Below, piece after piece: positions 26,464-27,066 of a stretch of 27,066 bases of DNA (the first letter of the stretch is position 1; each line of letters opens with the position of its first letter). The notes under the pieces are model-generated. The model was not told the DNA's origin and made no database searches. It was given only the letters and a program-made list of their open reading frames with translations. The DNA is from a virus, in the IMG/VR virus record IMGVR_UViG_3300025870_000059, positions 1 to 27,066 of that record, one strand, 5' to 3'. The translations under genes were made by a program, and so were the position numbers.

Positions 26464-27024
26464 GTGTTACCTAAACTATTAGTCGTTGGCCACGGCCGCC
26501 ATGGCAAAGATACTGTATGTGAACTATTAGAAACATACGGTTATACATTCCAATCATCAAGTAAATTTTGTTCAGAGTTGTTTATCTTTAACGACTTAAA
26601 AGATCAGTACGGATATACAGATGAGGAAGAGTGCTATGCAGATAGGCACAATCATCGTACTGAATGGTATAATATGATACATGATTATTGTAAAGACGAC
26701 TTAGCACGTTTAGGGCGTGACTTATTTGACGAACATGATATCTATTGCGGTCTGCGTAATAAACGTGAATTCTTTGCAATGCAAAATGAAGAAATATTTG
26801 ATTATGCTATTTGGGTAGATAGAGGAGATCACTTACCTAGTGAAGATCCTAGTTCAATGAGTATTGAGCAATGGATGTGTGATTACACTATTGACAATAA
26901 TGGCGACTTGCAACGGTTAAAAAAGAATGTTGATATATTGATTAGAACAATATTTAAAAATCGGGGACTAAGTCTCCCTGCCTCCAGCGATTACCTTCTT
27001 TCTGAATTATTCGTTGACAGTTAG
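26464..27024 (+). CDS. P-loop nucleotide-kinase-like protein, possible deoxynucleoside monophosphate kinase (186 aa)
   Basis: Start is GTG 26464, 6 nt after AAGGAG (26452-26457). The ATG at 26460 is in another frame and stops after four codons. Residues 5-17 (LLVVGHGRHGKDT) are a beta-strand plus Walker A motif of the GxxxxGKD type seen in T4 gp1-like dNMP kinases, and L..LGRDLFDEH and DYAIWVDRGDHL are compatible with the later parts of such folds. It would supply dNDPs for phage DNA synthesis, using ATP. The kinase assignment rests mainly on the P-loop. The protein is shorter than T4 gp1 (241 residues), and its last 24 codons overlap an opposing reading frame. Sigma70-like promoter implies early expression. 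Confidence 0.8.
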   Translation: MLPKLLVVGHGRHGKDTVCELLETYGYTFQSSSKFCSELFIFNDLKDQYGYTDEEECYADRHNHRTEWYNMIHDYCKDDLARLGRDLFDEHDIYCGLRNKREFFAMQNEEIFDYAIWVDRGDHLPSEDPSSMSIEQWMCDYTIDNNGDLQRLKKNVDILIRTIFKNRGLSLPASSDYLLSELFVDS

Positions 27025-27066
27025 CACAAATTGTTTTTAAATTATTTGCTCGACAATTAGTTAAGT
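26954..27066 (-). CDS. C-terminal fragment of a Cys-rich HNH-type protein, enters from right edge
   Basis: On the - strand a frame open from the right edge (first full codon at 27064) ends at TAA 26956-26954. The 36 residues include NCRANNLKTICANCQRIIQK and end with RWRQGDLVPDF. The TICANC(Q/H)R pattern with paired Cys is typical of the zinc-binding end of small HNH endonuclease-like phage proteins. The catalytic His-Asn-His part would lie outside the window, so activity cannot be judged. It overlaps the 3' end of the kinase-like gene by 71 bases, tail to tail. Confidence 0.65.
   Translation of the reverse strand, partial: LTNCRANNLKTICANCQRIIQKEGNRWRQGDLVPDF

Overview
The window is a late (virion structural) region of an AT-rich, T4-superfamily myovirus, most likely a marine phage (cyanophage or pelagiphage type). 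Three genes anchor this: homologues of the T4 neck proteins gp13 and gp14 and of the tail completion protein gp15. They sit beside a series of very large modular fibre proteins of the kind seen in marine T4-like phages. The host cannot be named from the sequence. No bacterial genes, tRNAs, rRNAs, integrases or CRISPR arrays are visible, and there is no gene-free stretch longer than about 100 bases.

Layout. Positions 1-18753 carry, all on the + strand, a giant fibre open at the left edge (LamG-like domain plus an eight-fold 157-residue super-repeat), two small proteins (110 and 119 aa), a 458-aa fibre with three carbohydrate-binding-like modules, and a 3562-aa giant fibre. In the 3562-aa protein a pectin-lyase-like beta-helix appears to be split by about 1700 residues holding 11 copies of a Cys/Arg-Asp repeat. 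A 939-aa BspA/DUF285-type leucine-rich-repeat protein (18793-21612) and a 163-aa acidic protein follow. A convergent hairpin terminator at 22121-22144 ends this block. On the - strand lie, in transcription order, gp14, gp15 and a Nudix hydrolase (25275 down to 22143), tightly packed. gp13 is divergent on the + strand (25332-26093). It is followed by an 81-aa unknown protein behind a perfect palindrome, a P-loop (deoxy)nucleotide-kinase-like gene behind a sigma70-like promoter, and the C-terminal end of a Cys-rich HNH-like protein entering from the right edge on the - strand.

Regulation. The octamer GATAAATA, one base from the T4 late-promoter consensus TATAAATA, lies before the 458-aa fibre, before the giant fibre, and back-to-back between gp14 and gp13. 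This suggests sigma-gp55-type late transcription of the structural genes, in contrast to the host-type promoter before the kinase gene. By T4 spacing, the gp14 promoter would start transcription exactly at the gp14 ATG.

How the genes fit together: gp13/gp14 close the filled head and form the neck, gp15 terminates the tail, and the fibre/LRR proteins would form the adsorption apparatus. Modules (GATAAATA leaders, YDLGS and DLELRA repeats, W/Y-rich CBM-like modules) recur across genes, which points to module shuffling. I see no clearly new enzymatic system. The most unusual items are the fibre architectures, the divergent and possibly leaderless neck operon, and a CBM-like insert in the neck protein.
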